Source: an uncultured Senegalimassilia sp. (GTDB lineage Bacteria; Actinomycetota; Coriobacteriia; Coriobacteriales; Eggerthellaceae). From it: 37,697 bases of DNA. The position numbers were made by a program, and so were the translations under genes. Of this stretch, positions 30,196-37,697 are shown piece after piece. Below the pieces are notes generated by a model that saw only the letters and a list, made by a program, of their open reading frames with translations, searched no databases and was not told the DNA's origin. How positions within the stretch are numbered: position 1 is the stretch's first letter; the number at the start of each line of letters is the position of its first letter. The stretch is from contig NZ_CAKTVU010000017.1 in assembly GCF_934630535.1 (NCBI RefSeq), positions 1 to 37,697 of the forward strand, written 5' to 3'.

Positions 30196-30232
30196 CCCAT
30201 ACCCCCATCCATGGATTTTTCAGCGGAATAAA

Positions 30233-30248
30233 ACACAACATATTGGGG
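30233..30248 (+). promoter_or_regulatory. Candidate NrdR box ahead of nrdD
   Basis: ACACAACATATTGGGG matches the NrdR-box consensus acaCwAtATaTwGtgt at 13 of 16 positions. TATGAT at 30259-30264 may be the -10 box, placing the box over the -35 region, where NrdR represses. A second box at the usual helical spacing was not found. Confidence 0.5.
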
Positions 30249-30427
30249 CGAAATAGCGTATGATAGGGACACCGACCAAGCGACCCGAACGTATCGAGGT
30301 CGCAAATTTTCACGAAATTTCCGAACGCGCAGGTCATGCCCTGTGTGGCCTTTTGCGCTCGGATGAAGGTAATCCGCAAGGCGCCCGCCAGGCACCTTGC
30401 GCGAGAAGCAAGAAGGGTGTGAGCGGC

Positions 30428-32650
30428 ATGAAGATCATCAAGCGCAGCGGCTCCGAGGCGACGTTCGACATCAACAAGATCGTCAACGCCATCAAGGGTG
30501 CCAACGGGGACGTCGTTCCCGAGGAGCGCCTGACCGAAGACCAGATCGCGCTGGCGGCGCACAGCGTCGAGTGGCTTTGCAGCCGCTCGGGCCATACCGT
30601 GTCCGTGGAAGAGGTCCAGGACATGGTCGAGAATCAGATCATGGCGCAGGGCCGTTACTCCGTCGCGCGCAAGTACATCATCTACCGCTACAACCAAACG
30701 CTCAAGCGCCAGTCCAACACCACCGACGACAAGATCTTGTCGCTCATCGAGTGCAACAACGAGGAAGCCAAGCAGGAGAACTCGAACAAGAACCCCACGG
30801 TCAACTCCGTGCAGCGCGACTACATGGCGGGCGAAGTGTCCAAGGACATCACCATGCGCCTGCTCCTGCCGGCCGACGTGGTCGAGGCCCACAACGAGGG
30901 CATCATCCACTTCCACGACTCCGACTACTTCGCGCAGCACATGCACAACTGCGACCTGGTCAACCTGGAGGACATGCTGCAAAACGGCACCGTCATCTCA
31001 GGCACGCTCATCGAGCGCCCGCACAGCTTCTCCACCGCGTGCAACATCGCCACGCAGATCATCGCCCAGGTGGCCAGCTGCCAGTACGGCGGCCAGTCCA
31101 TCTCGTTGACCCATCTCGCGCCGTTCGTCGAGGTCAGCCGCCAGAAGATCCGCCGTCAGGTGCTGCAGGAGATCAACGCGCTGGGCCTCGAGGCCAACGC
31201 CGACCGCATCACCGAGGTCGTCGAGGGCCGCCTGCGCGACGAGATCCGCCGCGGCGTGCAGACCATCCAGTACCAGGTGGTCACGCTCATGACCACCAAC
31301 GGCCAGGCGCCGTTCGTCACCGTCTTCATGTACCTCAACGAGGCGCGCAGCGAAGCGGAGAAGCGCGACCTCGCCATGATCATCGAGGAAACGCTCGCTC
31401 AGCGCTACGAGGGCGTCAAAAACGAGGAAGGCGTGTGGATCACCCCGGCGTTCCCCAAGCTCATCTACGTGCTCGAGGAGGACAACATCACCGAGGACAG
31501 CCCGTACTTCTACCTCACCAAGATGGCGGCGAAGTGCACGGCCAAGCGCATGGTCCCCGACTACATCTCCGAGAAGAAGATGCGCGAGCTGAAGCTGTCG
31601 AAGGGCGAGACCGAGGGCAACGGCGACTGCTACACCTGCATGGGCTGCCGCAGCTTCCTCACGCCCGACCGCTCCGGCAACGGCTACGACAACGTGGCCA
31701 ACGCCGGCAACTACGAACCGGGCAAGCCGAAGTACTACGGCCGCTTCAACCAGGGCGTCGTCACCATCAGCCTGCCTGACGTGGCGCTTTCCTCGTACGG
31801 CGACATGAACAAGTTCTGGCAGATCTTCGACGAGCGCCTCGAGCTGTGCTACAAGGCCCTCATGTGCCGCCACAATCGCCTGAAGGGCACGCTCTCCGAC
31901 GCGGCGCCCATCTTGTGGCAATACGGTGCGCTCGCGCGCCTTGAGAAGGGCGAGCCCATCGACAAGCTGCTCTACGGCGGTTACTCCACCATCAGCCTGG
32001 GCTACGCCGGCCTGTACGAGTGCGTCAGGTACATGACGGGCCACAGCCACACCGATGCCGAGGGCACTCCGTTCGCCATGGAGGTCATGCAGCACATGAA
32101 CGACAAGTGCGCCGAGTGGAAGGCGGCCACCAACATCGACTTCTCGCTGTACGGCACGCCGCTCGAGTCCACCACGTACAAGTTCGCGAAGGCCCTGCAG
32201 CGCCGCTTCGGCATCATCCCGGGCATCACGGACAAGGGCTACATCACGAACAGCTACCACGTGCACGTCACCGAGAAGATCGACGCGTTCGACAAGCTGA
32301 AGTTCGAAAGCGCCTTCCAGCGCCTTTCCCCCGGCGGGGCAATCAGCTACGTCGAGGTGCCCAACATGCAGGACAACCTCAAGGCCGTCATTCGCGTCAT
32401 GCAGTACATCTACGACAACATCATGTACGCGGAGCTGAACACGAAGTCGGACTACTGTCAGGAATGCGGCTACGACGGCGAGATCCAGATCGTCGAGGAC
32501 GACGGCAAGCTCGTGTGGGAATGCCCGAAGTGCGGCAACCGCGACCAGGAGAAGCTCAACGTCGCGCGCCGTACCTGCGGATACATCGGAACCCAGTTCT
32601 GGAACCAGGGCCGCACCCAGGAGATCAAGGACCGCGTCCTGCACCTGTAG
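30428..32650 (+). CDS. nrdD: Anaerobic (class III) ribonucleoside-triphosphate reductase NrdD
   Basis: This 740-aa glycyl-radical enzyme makes deoxyribonucleotides without oxygen. An ATP-cone allosteric domain occupies about 1-90 (MKIIKRSGSEATFDINKIVNAI ... RKYIIYRYNQ). The catalytic core includes HFHDSDYFAQHMHNCDLVNLEDML and CYTCMGCRSFL. The C terminus has a zinc site (CQECGYDGE and CPKCGN) and the glycyl-radical loop RTCGYIGTQFWNQGR, with the radical glycine after C717 (by comparison with other NrdD proteins). The start at 30428 was chosen because the ATP-cone begins there and AGAAGGGTG precedes it. Codon use is strongly biased, suggesting high expression. The activase gene nrdG, usually next to nrdD, is not in this window. 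Confidence 0.96.
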   Translation: MKIIKRSGSEATFDINKIVNAIKGANGDVVPEERLTEDQIALAAHSVEWLCSRSGHTVSVEEVQDMVENQIMAQGRYSVARKYIIYRYNQTLKRQSNTTDDKILSLIECNNEEAKQENSNKNPTVNSVQRDYMAGEVSKDITMRLLLPADVVEAHNEGIIHFHDSDYFAQHMHNCDLVNLEDMLQNGTVISGTLIERPHSFSTACNIATQIIAQVASCQYGGQSISLTHLAPFVEVSRQKIRRQVLQEINALGLEANADRITEVVEGRLRDEIRRGVQTIQYQVVTLMTTNGQAPFVTVFMYLNEARSEAEKRDLAMIIEETLAQRYEGVKNEEGVWITPAFPKLIYVLEEDNITEDSPYFYLTKMAAKCTAKRMVPDYISEKKMRELKLSKGETEGNGDCYTCMGCRSFLTPDRSGNGYDNVANAGNYEPGKPKYYGRFNQGVVTISLPDVALSSYGDMNKFWQIFDERLELCYKALMCRHNRLKGTLSDAAPILWQYGALARLEKGEPIDKLLYGGYSTISLGYAGLYECVRYMTGHSHTDAEGTPFAMEVMQHMNDKCAEWKAATNIDFSLYGTPLESTTYKFAKALQRRFGIIPGITDKGYITNSYHVHVTEKIDAFDKLKFESAFQRLSPGGAISYVEVPNMQDNLKAVIRVMQYIYDNIMYAELNTKSDYCQECGYDGEIQIVEDDGKLVWECPKCGNRDQEKLNVARRTCGYIGTQFWNQGRTQEIKDRVLHL

Positions 32651-32789
32651 GCGCAGGTTTGCCGCTCGCCAAGCGAAGCTGAGCGCCGGCCGATAGCCGT
32701 AGGCCGTCGAGCAAGACCGCGTGTTGCCCAAGGGCTGCGCTCCACCCGCAAACGAAGGTTTGCCCGCTTCGCAAACAACTCGCTAAACC

Positions 32790-32817
32790 AGGAAAGCCGC
32801 CCTCGGGCGGCTTTCCT
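32790..32817. terminator. Bidirectional terminator between nrdD and tetR
   Basis: AGGAAAGCCGCC and GGCGGCTTTCCT form a perfect 12-bp stem with a CTCG loop between two convergent genes. It has the A-rich and T-rich stem ends of a two-way terminator. Confidence 0.8.
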
Positions 32818-32847
32818 GCGTTCGGGCAAAGGCTCGTCCTTCGCGCC

Positions 32848-33390
32848 CTATAGCCCCATGCCTTGCGCGTACCATGCGGCCACCTGCTCGGGTGACGCCT
32901 GCGCGCCATTGTCGAACCACCAGGTCACCGTATGTGAGAATGCGCTCACGCGCAGCACGCACATCAAGTCGACGGGCATGCCCGCGGGCGCCACCGGCCC
33001 GCTTTTCGCGAACAGCGTCGCTAGCTGCTGCTCGAAATAGCGCGTGAAGATAGGCTCGCCTTCGCGCACCAGCTTGCCGCACACCCCGCTGTGCGTGTCC
33101 CGCAAGTGGTACAGCAAATGGGCCAGCTTCCCCTCGATGCTCTCCGTTGCCAGGTTTGCGTGCGTCACGCAGTATTCGTTCACGCCTTCGAAGATGTGGT
33201 CGAACATCTCGCGGCATATCTCGGAGAGCAGATCGTCCTTCGTCTCAAAGTGCGCGTAAAACGTGCTGCGCCCCACGTCGGCCCGCTCGATGATCTGCGC
33301 CACGGTCACGGCGCTGTAATGCTGCTGAGCCATCAATTCTTCGAAAGCGCCGTATATCGCTTTGCGCGTTTTTCTCTGACGGCGATCCAT
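32848..33390 (-). CDS. TetR-family transcriptional regulator
   Basis: This 180-aa regulator has a TetR helix-turn-helix at residues about 5-55 (RKTRKAIYGAFEELMAQQHYSAVTVAQIIERADVGRSTFYAHFETKDDLL) and a helical effector domain of the type found in TetR/AcrR proteins with a C-terminal DUF-like domain. ATG 33390 follows AAAGGGAACG. It is divergent from the P1B-type ATPase gene, with two palindromes in the 144-bp spacer. It probably represses itself and the ATPase. TetR control of a metal pump is less usual than MerR, ArsR or CsoR control, so the inducing signal may not be a free metal. Confidence 0.92.
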   Translation of the reverse strand: MDRRQRKTRKAIYGAFEELMAQQHYSAVTVAQIIERADVGRSTFYAHFETKDDLLSEICREMFDHIFEGVNEYCVTHANLATESIEGKLAHLLYHLRDTHSGVCGKLVREGEPIFTRYFEQQLATLFAKSGPVAPAGMPVDLMCVLRVSAFSHTVTWWFDNGAQASPEQVAAWYAQGMGL

Positions 33391-33416
33391 GATCCGTTCC
33401 CTTTCGCACACTTTTG

Positions 33417-33429
33417 CCGAACCGTTCGG
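33417..33429. promoter_or_regulatory. TetR operator candidate 1
   Basis: CCGAAC-C-GTTCGG is a perfect 6-bp inverted repeat 27 bases upstream of the tetR start. It shares both half-sites with operator 2 but with 1 base rather than 5 between arms. Confidence 0.65.
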
Positions 33430-33483
33430 TAACTTGCATTCGGCGATGGTTGCATGTTCCCAATACCGTACTTGCTGGATTAT

Positions 33484-33502
33484 ACCGAACTATATGTTCG
33501 GT
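33484..33502. promoter_or_regulatory. TetR operator candidate 2
   Basis: ACCGAAC-TATAT-GTTCGGT is a perfect 7-bp inverted repeat, 33 bases before the ATPase start codon, in the region expected for the ATPase promoter. Confidence 0.8.
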
Positions 33503-33534
33503 AACGACCTTCAAGTTAGGAAGAGAATCTGGGA

Positions 33535-35436
33535 ATGGAAAGCCTGAAGCCTTATTTCGAGCCGCTTGAGAACCTGCTGGGGAAGGGAGGGGTGCGCAAA
33601 GACATCGTGTTCATACTCATCTCCGCTGCCGCATTGCTGGCCAGCTTCTTCGCGTCCGATTCGCTGCCGATCGACCCGGCGTGGCTGGCGGTGCTGCTGT
33701 GCGGCGTGCCCATCGTCATCGAGGCGGTCATCGCGCTGGTCACGGAGTTCGACGTGAAAGCCGACCTGCTCGTTTCCATCGCGCTGATCGCCGCTCTGGC
33801 GGTCGGGCAGTTCTTCGCGGCCGGCGAGGTCGCCGTGATCATGCAGCTGGGAGGTCTGCTGGAGGAGCTGACCGTGGGCCGCGCTCAACGCGGCATCCGA
33901 AAGCTCGTGGAGCTCACGCCGCGCACGGCCCGCGTGGTGGGCGAGAATGGCGAAGAACGCGAGATCGCGGCCGATGATGTGCAGTTGGGCGCGCTGGTGC
34001 GCGTGCTGCCGGGCGAAACGGTGCCGGTCGACGGCGTGGTGGTGAGCGGCAACACCAGCATCGACGAAAGCGCGGTCACCGGCGAGCCCATGCCGCAGGA
34101 CAAGCAGCCCGGCAGCGAAGTGTCCTCGGGCACGTCCAACCAGTTCGGCGCCATCGATGTTCGGGCGACGCGTCCGGGCCAGGACAGCTCCATCCAGCGC
34201 ATGGCGCGTCTGGTGCAAAGCGCCGATGCCGGCAAGGCGAAGATCGTGCGCTTGGCGGATCGCTGGGCCACATGGATCGTGGTCGGCGCGCTCACGGCGG
34301 CTGTAGCGGTGTACATGGTCACAGGCGAGATCCTGCGTGCCGTCACCGTGCTGGTGGTCTTTTGCCCTTGCTCGCTCGTGTTAGCGACGCCCACGGCTAT
34401 CGTGGCCGCTATAGGAAACGCAACCAAGCACGGGTTTCTAGTGAAGGAAGGGGATGCGCTTGAGCGCCTTGCGCGCGTCAAGTGTGCCATATTCGATAAG
34501 ACGGGCACTATTACTGAAGGAAAACCGCAGGTCAGCGCTGTTATACCTTGCGGCGTAAATGCTCTTTGCCAAACCCGGCTCTATACGTTGCTGGCATCTG
34601 CGGAGCTGCGCAGCGAGCATCCGCTGGGCCGGGCCGTCGTGCGATGCGCCCGCGCCGAAGGCGTCGATTTGCGTGAGCCCTCCGCGTTCGAGATGAAGCC
34701 CGGTCTTGGGGTCATCGCAGAAATCGATGGCGAGCACGTTGCCGTCGGAAACGTCGCGCTTATGTCCGAATCCGGTCTTTCCGTTGCCTTGTGGGAATGC
34801 GAGAGCCTTGCATCCCATCGCGATGCCGGCGATACCATTGCCTATATCGCCGTCGATGGCAAGGCGGCCGGTGCGGTCGCCTTGTCCGACACCGTTCGCC
34901 GCGAGTCGCGCCACACTGTGCGCCAGGTCCGCGAGTCAGGCGTGCAGCCTGTGTTGTTGACCGGCGACAACGAAGCTGCGTCGCGCACTGTTGCCGACGC
35001 GGCGGGAATCCTGGAGTTTTCGGCTTCATGCAAGCCTGAGGACAAGATGCGCTATATCGAGCGAACCGAGCGCGAGGGCACGCCCTGCGTCATGATCGGC
35101 GATGGCATCAACGATGCCCCTGCGCTCAAGCGCGCGTTCGTGGGTATTGCGGTAGGCGGCGTAGGCAGCGATGTTGCGGTGGAGGCTGCGGACCTGGTCA
35201 TCGTAAACGGCGGAATCTCCGAAGTTCCGCACTTGCTTGCGCTCTCCCGTCAGATGATACGCCGCATCAAAGCGAACCTGACGTTCTCCATGGCTTTGAA
35301 CTTCGCTGCTATCATCCTTGCGTTCTTAGCGGTGCTAGACCCGGTATCCGGCGCGCTTGTCCATAACTGCGGCAGCGTCTTCGTCATCGTGAATTCGGCG
35401 TTCCTCCTGCGATGGTCGCCAAAGCGCCTGGCATAG
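33535..35436 (+). CDS. P1B-type heavy-metal-translocating ATPase without N-terminal metal-binding domain
   Basis: This 633-aa pump has the full P-type set: TGEP actuator loop (182-185), CPC metal site in the membrane (277-279, in VVFCPCSLVLATPTA), phosphorylation motif DKTGT (from D321), SEHPLGRA of P1B pumps, TGDN, and GDGINDAP. About seven to eight membrane helices are predicted. There is no N-terminal HMA (GMTCxxC) domain, and the protein starts almost directly with membrane segments. The last helix reads SGALVHNCGSVFVIVNSAFLL; an HN...S pattern there differs from the MSxSS of copper pumps and recalls the CtpC-like Mn/Zn group, so the metal is left open. It is divergent from tetR across two palindromes. 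Start at ATG 33535. Confidence 0.93.
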   Translation: MESLKPYFEPLENLLGKGGVRKDIVFILISAAALLASFFASDSLPIDPAWLAVLLCGVPIVIEAVIALVTEFDVKADLLVSIALIAALAVGQFFAAGEVAVIMQLGGLLEELTVGRAQRGIRKLVELTPRTARVVGENGEEREIAADDVQLGALVRVLPGETVPVDGVVVSGNTSIDESAVTGEPMPQDKQPGSEVSSGTSNQFGAIDVRATRPGQDSSIQRMARLVQSADAGKAKIVRLADRWATWIVVGALTAAVAVYMVTGEILRAVTVLVVFCPCSLVLATPTAIVAAIGNATKHGFLVKEGDALERLARVKCAIFDKTGTITEGKPQVSAVIPCGVNALCQTRLYTLLASAELRSEHPLGRAVVRCARAEGVDLREPSAFEMKPGLGVIAEIDGEHVAVGNVALMSESGLSVALWECESLASHRDAGDTIAYIAVDGKAAGAVALSDTVRRESRHTVRQVRESGVQPVLLTGDNEAASRTVADAAGILEFSASCKPEDKMRYIERTEREGTPCVMIGDGINDAPALKRAFVGIAVGGVGSDVAVEAADLVIVNGGISEVPHLLALSRQMIRRIKANLTFSMALNFAAIILAFLAVLDPVSGALVHNCGSVFVIVNSAFLLRWSPKRLA

Positions 35437-35766
35437 CCTTCTATCTGGGTGCTCCGTATACGATGATCGGCAAAGCGCTTGGCGTGGACGGGTTGTCTCG
35501 GCTTCGTCGTCACGCTCGTGTCGTGCCTGCAGCGCGTCGCTGCGATGCAGGCAGAACGCGCGGCATAGCCCGCCTGCCTTGGCATTCCTCATACGATAAT
35601 CGGCAAAATGCTTGGTGCGGATGGATTGTTCGGCTTCCTCGTCGCTTTCGCGCTACGCCCGCAAGCGCTGCCGGTCTGTGATTTCGGCTCTGACTTCAAG
35701 GGGGAAACCGCAACAAGAGGGGCCGAGCCCGTGTGGATTCGGCCCCTCGCTCTTCTCGCTTTCGCG
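35437..35766. repeat. Degenerate repeat block between the P-type ATPase and DUF1292 genes
   Basis: Three related stretches are seen. The segment from 35459 (ATACGAT-N-ATCGGCAAA-N2-GCTTGG...) is repeated with about 80% identity from 35591. The 42 bases at 35525-35566 match 35771-35812, the 3' end of the DUF1292 gene, at roughly 36 positions. A hairpin, GAGGGGCCGA ... TCGGCCCCTC (35717-35748), lies at the right. The DUF1292 gene end appears to have been copied, in decayed form, into the spacer. No gene is seen. Confidence 0.65.
35717..35748. terminator. Hairpin between the convergent ATPase and DUF1292 genes
   Basis: GAGGGGCCGA (35717-35726) and TCGGCCCCTC (35739-35748) form a perfect 10-bp stem around 12 bases, 19 bases past the DUF1292 stop on the minus strand. 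Confidence 0.65.
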
Positions 35767-36456
35767 TTACGCCTGCAGCGCGTCGTTGCGATGCTTGTAG
35801 AACACGTGGCATTGCTGGGGCTCCAGCACGCACATCCCGTTCTCGCCGCGGCTCACCACCATGGCTTCTAATACCTTCCGGGTGCGTTGTTGTTCGGAGT
35901 CGGCAGGGTCGTACCCGCCGAACTGCTCCTGAAGGAACGTGTTCACCAGCCGCTCGTGCTCGCTTGCGGGCATGCTGAATCGCACCAGGTCAAGCTCGTT
36001 TTCCGGCATCTCGTTCAGCTCCATCAGAAACGTCACGGTGCTGCCGTCCTCGAAACGGTATTCGAATGAAGACTCCAGTTCGTCTCCGCTGTTCAGCTCG
36101 GTGATCAGCGGGATCGGGTCTTCGCCGTCTTGCGGCTCGGCACCGCCCACAGCCTGCTGATAGCGCTCGAGCTGCTCCTGGATGATGCTCCATTCTTCGT
36201 CGTCCTCGATAGGGGACAGGTCGATGGACGCGAACTCAGAACCCTCGGGCACCGTCAGCGTATCCTTGTTGTAAGAGGACGCATACACGTTCGTGAAGCC
36301 GTCCTCATCGGTGCCGCCGTCGGTGTACACGATGTAGCTTTTCCCGAAAAACGGGCTATCGAACATAAGCAGCGCCTCGCATTCCAGCACAACGCCGTCC
36401 TCGTTTTCCGCCTTGAACCTCAAATCATCGATATGCGAAGCGTTCTCTGCGCTCAT
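35767..36456 (-). CDS. DUF1292-domain protein with C-terminal extension
   Basis: This 229-aa acidic protein begins with a region like DUF1292 (YrzB family; residues about 15-95: VVLECEALLMFDSPFFGKSYIVYTDGGTDEDGFTNVYASSYN ... EEWSIIQEQL). A second half (about 120-215) includes SSFEYRFEDGSTVTFLMELNEMPENELDLVRFSMPASEHERLVNTFLQEQF. YrzB proteins are about 90 aa, so this one is more than twice the usual length. GAAAGGAACGG precedes the ATG. Its last codons are part of the repeat block found downstream. YrzB is a conserved acidic protein of unknown function, often near ruvX in Firmicutes; ruvX is not present here. Confidence 0.75.
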   Translation of the reverse strand: MSAENASHIDDLRFKAENEDGVVLECEALLMFDSPFFGKSYIVYTDGGTDEDGFTNVYASSYNKDTLTVPEGSEFASIDLSPIEDDEEWSIIQEQLERYQQAVGGAEPQDGEDPIPLITELNSGDELESSFEYRFEDGSTVTFLMELNEMPENELDLVRFSMPASEHERLVNTFLQEQFGGYDPADSEQQRTRKVLEAMVVSRGENGMCVLEPQQCHVFYKHRNDALQA

Positions 36457-37057
36457 TCGCCGTTCCTTTCATCTTCGTTCAATAGGAGGACTTGCACCAA
36501 ATCCCGTAAGCCCTCGTCCTGTGCCACCATGGTCGCCCATCTCGAAGCCCCAGCGCATCGGCGCGATTTCATGAGCTCGGACGGACCAAGGCATAGGTCG
36601 TTGTCGTGTTTTCGACCTATCGAGCCGCCTTTTGCAATCGCGTACCTGCGAATCACTCGGGGCAAACCCCTTGCTCATCCAGCTTATCGTGCTCGACGGC
36701 GGCGAAGTGCGCCCCGAAGCGGCGGGCGCATAAACAGTGCGGTATGCGCTGCACAAGATAGTAACTATGTAGCCGTTCGAAGTCGCAGGGCGTTGCGCGG
36801 AAACGCAGAAAACAGCATTTGCCGAAGATTGACATGTGCAAGAAACAGGGATGGTCAAATATCGCGACAGCGTGCATTCGGCCACCGGGAACCAAGAATA
36901 GGGACATTTGCGATCACGCAAACGCCCCCCTATCAGTATGCAAAGACGCCTAGCTGCGGAATCCAATCATGCCGGAAGTGCCATGCCGCAAAAATGCCCA
37001 ACAATCCTCAAGGCAAGCCATGACGTAAACCGTCAGCAAGGCGATTCGAATAGTCTT
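36457..37057. other. Gene-free region of about 600 bases
   Basis: No credible gene is seen. A minus-strand frame (36453-36665) could be coupled to the DUF1292 gene because its stop overlaps that ATG, but it starts with TTG, lacks a good ribosome site and resembles no known protein. The stretch 36760-36900 is AT-richer. AATAGGGAC at 36894-36902 recalls similar octamers at 28524-28535 (minus strand) and 30263-30270. A decayed gene or repeat remnant is likely. Confidence 0.45.
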
Positions 37058-37384
37058 CTAATGGACGGAAACGGAAGGCGCATCGCAGGAAAGCGCCTCC
37101 TGCGCTCTGCGCAGCCCGCGTTTACGACCCGAGATGCGCTTGCAAATAACCTTGATCGCGCAATACAACGGGTAGGCCACAAGGGAGAACTGGATAAGGA
37201 AGTCTGAAGCCAGTGCCAGAGGATTGCCCGATGCGCTCGTCGCAAAAACCGCATCCCATGCAGAAGCCTCCAGGCTCAAGGCCCCCGCGGGGCATCCCGC
37301 GGCTCGCCACAACAAGAAGCTGACGAACATCAGGGCGGTGTACGTGCCCATATACCTCACAAGATGAAGCTTCGCGCGTCCCAT
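37058..37384 (-). CDS. Small two-helix membrane protein, unknown
   Basis: This 108-aa protein starts MGRAKLHLVRYMGTYTALMFVSFLLWRAAG, giving a first membrane helix at about 11-27. A second hydrophobic segment lies at about 58-77 (LASDFLIQFSLVAYPLYCAI), followed by a basic stretch (KVICKRISGRKRGLRRAQ). The positive charges after helix 2 suggest that end is cytoplasmic. The start was set at 37384 because GAGGAGG is 8 bases upstream; an in-frame codon five positions earlier has no such site. I do not recognise the family. No operon partner is visible on the same strand in the remaining 313 bases of the window. Confidence 0.65.
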   Translation of the reverse strand: MGRAKLHLVRYMGTYTALMFVSFLLWRAAGCPAGALSLEASAWDAVFATSASGNPLALASDFLIQFSLVAYPLYCAIKVICKRISGRKRGLRRAQEALSCDAPSVSVH

Positions 37385-37697
37385 GCTAAACCTCCTCAAG
37401 CATCATCAGCCTGCGCGGGTAATCGAAAAACGCAGACAAGCGATACCGGCGATGATCTATTGCCGGTCATGGTTCAGCCTGTCGAACCTACATTGAATAC
37501 TAACGACCGAATGTAAAAAGCAGGTATTGCATCAGTAAGGGAGGAGACAGGCATCCGATTCGTTCTCATCGAGCCGCAAACCCCTCCCAAACCCCATATG
37601 TGTGCAGAATGTGAAGATAGCGCCCAACGCGAAATAGTTCTGGACACGGCCCGGGGAGGAGCGTATTATTCAATCTTGCGCCAAGCACGAAAGCGCT
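37385..37697. other. Right-edge region
   Basis: These 313 bases hold the upstream region of the small membrane protein. From about 37550 a plus-strand frame stays open to the edge after a strong GGGAGGAG, but the codon at the right distance is ATC and the nearest ATG (about 37600) has no ribosome site, so no gene is called. Confidence 0.4.

Larger units (their letters stand above)
29682..30427. other. Long divergent region between CDF and nrdD
   Basis: These 746 bases separate divergent genes. GCGTCCGAAA occurs at 29905-29914 and 29955-29964 with similar flanks. Between these, a possible minus-strand hairpin (GCCGGC arms near 29915-29944) is followed by TTTT on that strand. CGATGGTGGAAAAC occurs at 30097-30110 and 30179-30192, ahead of an NrdR-like box at 30233-30248. 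An in-frame extension of nrdD back to 30260 is not believed to be coding. No gene is seen. Confidence 0.55.

Noticed and set aside
29684..30427. Cobalamin or metal riboswitch between CDF and nrdD
   Set aside because: Such switches are common near these genes, but the conserved core sequences (for example a B12 box) could not be found on either strand.
30397..32731. Long alternative frames across nrdD on both strands (460 and 577 codons)
   Set aside because: Arg/His-rich or Val/Leu/Ala-rich shadows caused by strong codon bias of nrdD; no start signals.
36453..36665. 70-codon frame whose stop overlaps the DUF1292 start
   Set aside because: The 4-base overlap is suggestive, but the start is TTG without a good ribosome site and the sequence resembles no family; kept only as a possibility.
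28524..36902. ATAGGGAC-like octamers at 28524-28535 (minus), 30263-30270 and 36894-36902 as a dispersed repeat family
   Set aside because: The match is only eight to nine bases and the flanks differ, so chance cannot be excluded within this window.
37550..37697. Open plus-strand frame running off the right edge after GGGAGGAG
   Set aside because: The correctly spaced codon is ATC, the first ATG is about 50 bases further, and the peptide has no recognisable motif.

Overview
The window is high-GC bacterial DNA with short intergenic spaces and strong Shine-Dalgarno sites. An anaerobic gut actinobacterium of the Eggerthellaceae (class Coriobacteriia) is the best guess. The grounds are a fixABCX electron-bifurcating flavoprotein operon, a LuxR regulator fused to a multi-pass membrane domain (a family expanded in that group), a class III anaerobic ribonucleotide reductase, and many small drug-export and one-component regulator modules. 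No rRNA, tRNA, CRISPR array or complete insertion sequence was seen. The taxonomy is inference, not a search result.

Layout. (1) 1-3.5 kb is accessory DNA that looks like part of a mobile or plasmid-like element: an Rpn-type PD-(D/E)XK nuclease, an orphan DnaB N-terminal domain with a zinc ribbon, an HNH nuclease with a C-terminal membrane segment, and an SSB. Four copies of one promoter-plus-palindrome cassette are scattered among these genes. (2) 4.0-7.5 kb is fixABCX, which passes electrons through ETF, a flavoprotein dehydrogenase and a ferredoxin-like subunit. (3) 8.2-11.5 kb holds a hotdog thioesterase divergent from a LysR regulator, then the membrane LuxR regulator. (4) 11.9-15.5 kb is a drug-efflux cluster: marR with two overlapping SMR subunits, a frameshifted PAP2 phosphatase, and a MATE pump whose leader carries motifs like those in front of marR. 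(5) 15.9-18.1 kb has an XRE/zinc-ribbon/TipAS protein and a two-gene DUF6179/DUF6323 operon. (6) 18.4-22.2 kb has a SAM methyltransferase, a YtrA-type GntR/ABC operon with a clear operator, and a MerR regulator with its own dyad. (7) 22.2-25.3 kb is an aldo/keto reductase, 70-aa protein and decarboxylase-cupin operon divergent from a LysR regulator. (8) 25.5-29.7 kb has a 545-aa fusion of a DNA glycosylase, a Vsr endonuclease and a GIY-YIG nuclease, a membrane-anchored XRE regulator, and a CDF metal exporter. (9) 30.4-35.4 kb has nrdD and a TetR/P1B-ATPase pair with palindromic operators. (10) 35.4-37.7 kb has degenerate repeats, a DUF1292 protein and a small membrane protein.

The most unusual item is the glycosylase-Vsr-GIY-YIG fusion (25464-27101). 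All three parts are nucleic-acid repair or nuclease modules. The first two families act on products of base deamination (hypoxanthine or uracil, and T:G from 5-methylcytosine), so it reads as a one-chain deamination-repair enzyme. Next come the 0-3.5 kb replication-flavoured island with its shared promoter/operator cassette, and the TipAS drug-binding domain mounted on an XRE rather than a MerR DNA-binding head.
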